Shown here: positions 14,644 through 15,830 of the stretch, one piece after another
Layout of the letters: each line of letters starts with the position of its first letter
How positions within the stretch are numbered: the stretch's first letter is position 1
Notes under the pieces: generated by a model
Database searches by the model: none
Told to the model about the DNA's origin: nothing
The model's input: the letters and a program-made list of their open reading frames with translations, nothing else
Assembly: GCA_031323845.1 (NCBI GenBank)
Contig: JAVIYP010000066.1
Coordinates: 1 to 15,830 of the forward strand
Reading direction: 5' to 3'
Length of the DNA stretch: 15,830 bases
DNA from: PUPG01 sp031323845
Lineage (GTDB): Bacteria > Bacteroidota > Bacteroidia > Bacteroidales > UBA7960
Translations under genes and position numbers: made by a program

Positions 14644-15582
14644 CTAATCCTGGTCAGCAAGGAATCGTTCAGCCTCAATGGCTGCCATGCATCCGGTACC
14701 GGCAGCCGTAACAGCCTGGCGGTAAACATGATCCTGCACATCTCCGGCAGCAAACACTCCGGGCACGTTGGTTTGTGTCGAATCAGGTTTAGTGATCAGG
14801 TAACCTTGTTCATCCATATCCAGTTGACCTTTGAAAATAGCAGAGTTTGGTGTATGTCCGATAGCCACAAAAAATCCTTCCACGTCAAGCCGCTTTTGTT
14901 CGCCGGTGCTCACATGTTTAAGGATCACGCCATTAACCGTTTTATCTCCTACTATTTCCAAGGGAATATGATTCCAGATGATCTCAATGTTTTCAGCCTT
15001 CATCACCCTGTGCTGCATGGCTTTGGAAGCCCTGAGCTCGTCGCGCCGGTGAACCAGGTACACTTTCTTGCAGAGTTTTGATAAATAGGAAGCTTCTTCA
15101 CATGCTGTGTCGCCACCACCAACAACGGCTACTGTCTGACCACGGTAAAAGAACCCGTCACAGGTGGCACAGGCAGATACTCCGAAGCCGTTAAAACGTT
15201 GTTCCGACTCAAGACCCAACCAGCGTGCTGAAGCACCAGTGGCAATGATCAGGGTTTCCGCCAGCAATTCCTGCTTATCGTCAATAACAACCTTAAATGG
15301 CCTTTTGGAAAGATCAACATTAGTAGCCAGTCCAAAACGGACATCCGTGCCAAAACGTTCAGCCTGTTTCTGGAAATCGATCATCATGTCGGGTCCTTTG
15401 ACTCCATCGGGATATCCCGGATAATTCTCAACATCAGTGGTGATGGTTAATTGTCCTCCCGGTTGCAGCCCCTGGTACAATACGGGATGAAGGTCAGCCC
15501 TGGCAGCATATATCGCAGCAGTATATCCGGCAGGACCGCTGCCGAGTATCAGGCATCTTACTTTTTCTGTTTGTTCGCTCAT
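14644..15582 (-). CDS. trxB: Thioredoxin-disulfide reductase
   Basis: This 312-residue flavoenzyme transfers electrons from NADPH through FAD to thioredoxin in the cytoplasm. All landmarks are present: FAD-binding GSGPAGYTAAIYAARA (14-29), GGQLTITTDVENYPGY (42-57), the redox pair CATCD (C138, C141), and the NADPH-binding GGGDTACEEA (155-164) with HRRDELRAS (178-186). The C-terminal FAD motif GVFAAGDVQD (275-284) leads to RQAVTAAGTGC. The length is the family norm. It is the first gene before the two 7TM kinases and has its own -7 box. A link to the thioredoxin-fold exported proteins at 2983-4155 is thematic only. Confidence 0.97.
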   Translation of the reverse strand: MSEQTEKVRCLILGSGPAGYTAAIYAARADLHPVLYQGLQPGGQLTITTDVENYPGYPDGVKGPDMMIDFQKQAERFGTDVRFGLATNVDLSKRPFKVVIDDKQELLAETLIIATGASARWLGLESEQRFNGFGVSACATCDGFFYRGQTVAVVGGGDTACEEASYLSKLCKKVYLVHRRDELRASKAMQHRVMKAENIEIIWNHIPLEIVGDKTVNGVILKHVSTGEQKRLDVEGFFVAIGHTPNSAIFKGQLDMDEQGYLITKPDSTQTNVPGVFAAGDVQDHVYRQAVTAAGTGCMAAIEAERFLADQD

Positions 15583-15600
15583 TTTTTTTAACTATTAAGT

Positions 15601-15613
15601 TCAGAAGTTCTGA
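15601..15613. promoter_or_regulatory. 13-bp palindrome at the start of the trxB leader
   Basis: TCAGAA and TTCTGA are perfect inverted arms around one G. The site falls just after the predicted transcription start and before the trxB ATG. It could be an operator, or a stray piece of the TTCTGAC heptamer family. Confidence 0.3.
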
Positions 15614-15623
15614 TTTTTGACGG

Positions 15624-15631
15624 CAAAGTTA
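15624..15631 (-). promoter_or_regulatory. -7 box of trxB
   Basis: Read on the - strand this is TAACTTTG, an exact TAnnTTTG. Transcription would start near 15617, giving a leader of about 35 bases. No TTTG is seen at the expected -33 position. Confidence 0.45.
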
Positions 15632-15774
15632 ATGTTAATCCTTAAAATACCGGCAGGAAACCACAGGAAGATTACGCATGGATAGCAACTATTCAAACAC
15701 CGGACATCCAAAACCACCGGGTTAACAAAAAATCACCCCTCTGAGAAAACCGACCGCAGGAAGAAATCTGTAAG

Positions 15775-15797
15775 GAAGTCTGAAGTCAGAGGTCAGA
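15775..15797. repeat. Degenerate 7-bp repeat, copy 3 (inverted)
   Basis: GAAGTCT, GAAGTCA and GAGGTCA follow in 7-base register. Their reverse complements (TGACCTC, TGACTTC, AGACTTC) are the unit of the 9361 array read on the other strand. The rest of 15632-15774 shows no gene. Confidence 0.6.
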
Positions 15798-15806
15798 AAA
15801 CTATTG

Positions 15807-15830
15807 TTGAATCGTTTAATCGTTGAATCG
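15807..15830. repeat. 8-bp tandem repeat at the window edge
   Basis: TTGAATCG, TTTAATCG and TTGAATCG lie head to tail and run into the window end, so the array may continue. Related CAACGATTAA is seen near 9529 beside the main heptamer array. Confidence 0.65.

Overview
The window looks like a chromosomal segment of a Bacteroidota bacterium, most likely in or near the Bacteroidales/Marinilabiliales. The grounds are: promoters of the Bacteroidota type (TTTG about 20 bp before TAnnTTTG, clearest at the tRNA), little Shine-Dalgarno signal, a DUF2851 protein, a TPR-fronted histidine kinase, and the order small coiled-coil gene - zapA - 6S RNA - rny. This placement is from recognition, not from a search.

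Layout. Positions 1-284 hold a heptamer repeat, a hairpin and a promoter. Next comes a two-gene + strand operon (285-1588): a LolD/MacB-type ABC ATPase and a PduO-type cobalamin adenosyltransferase. A tRNA-Pro(GGG) with its own promoter and a strong terminator follows (1663-1826). At 2022-2986 lies a damaged locus: an Rrf2-family regulator that appears to have lost its C-terminus, joined directly to a broken remnant of pstA (phosphate permease). Two exported thioredoxin-fold genes on the - strand (2983-4155) are divergent from a large TPR/histidine kinase gene (4415-6619).

On the - strand, 9041 down to 6643 is a conserved-looking housekeeping cluster: a ZapB-like coiled coil, zapA, 6S RNA and RNase Y. 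The 513-base gap upstream (9042-9554) holds this cluster's promoter, an AT-rich stretch, a possible gene scrap and the largest heptamer-repeat array. A DUF2851 gene (9555-10856) then converges, with an 11-base overlap, on a - strand cluster read as trxB, then two translationally coupled 7TM histidine kinases (15582 down to 10846). The window ends in more heptamer repeats and an octamer repeat cut by the window edge.

How it works together: most units are housekeeping genes (division, RNA decay, 6S control of RNA polymerase, thiol redox, corrinoid activation). Three histidine kinases without any response regulator form the signalling part. The items most worth following are the tandem 7TM kinases, whose second member has eroded catalytic motifs; the Rrf2-pstA deletion junction with a large palindrome upstream; the DUF2851 protein with nuclease-like and cysteine motifs; and the dispersed 7-bp repeats. 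I see no clear new multi-gene defence or biosynthetic system.
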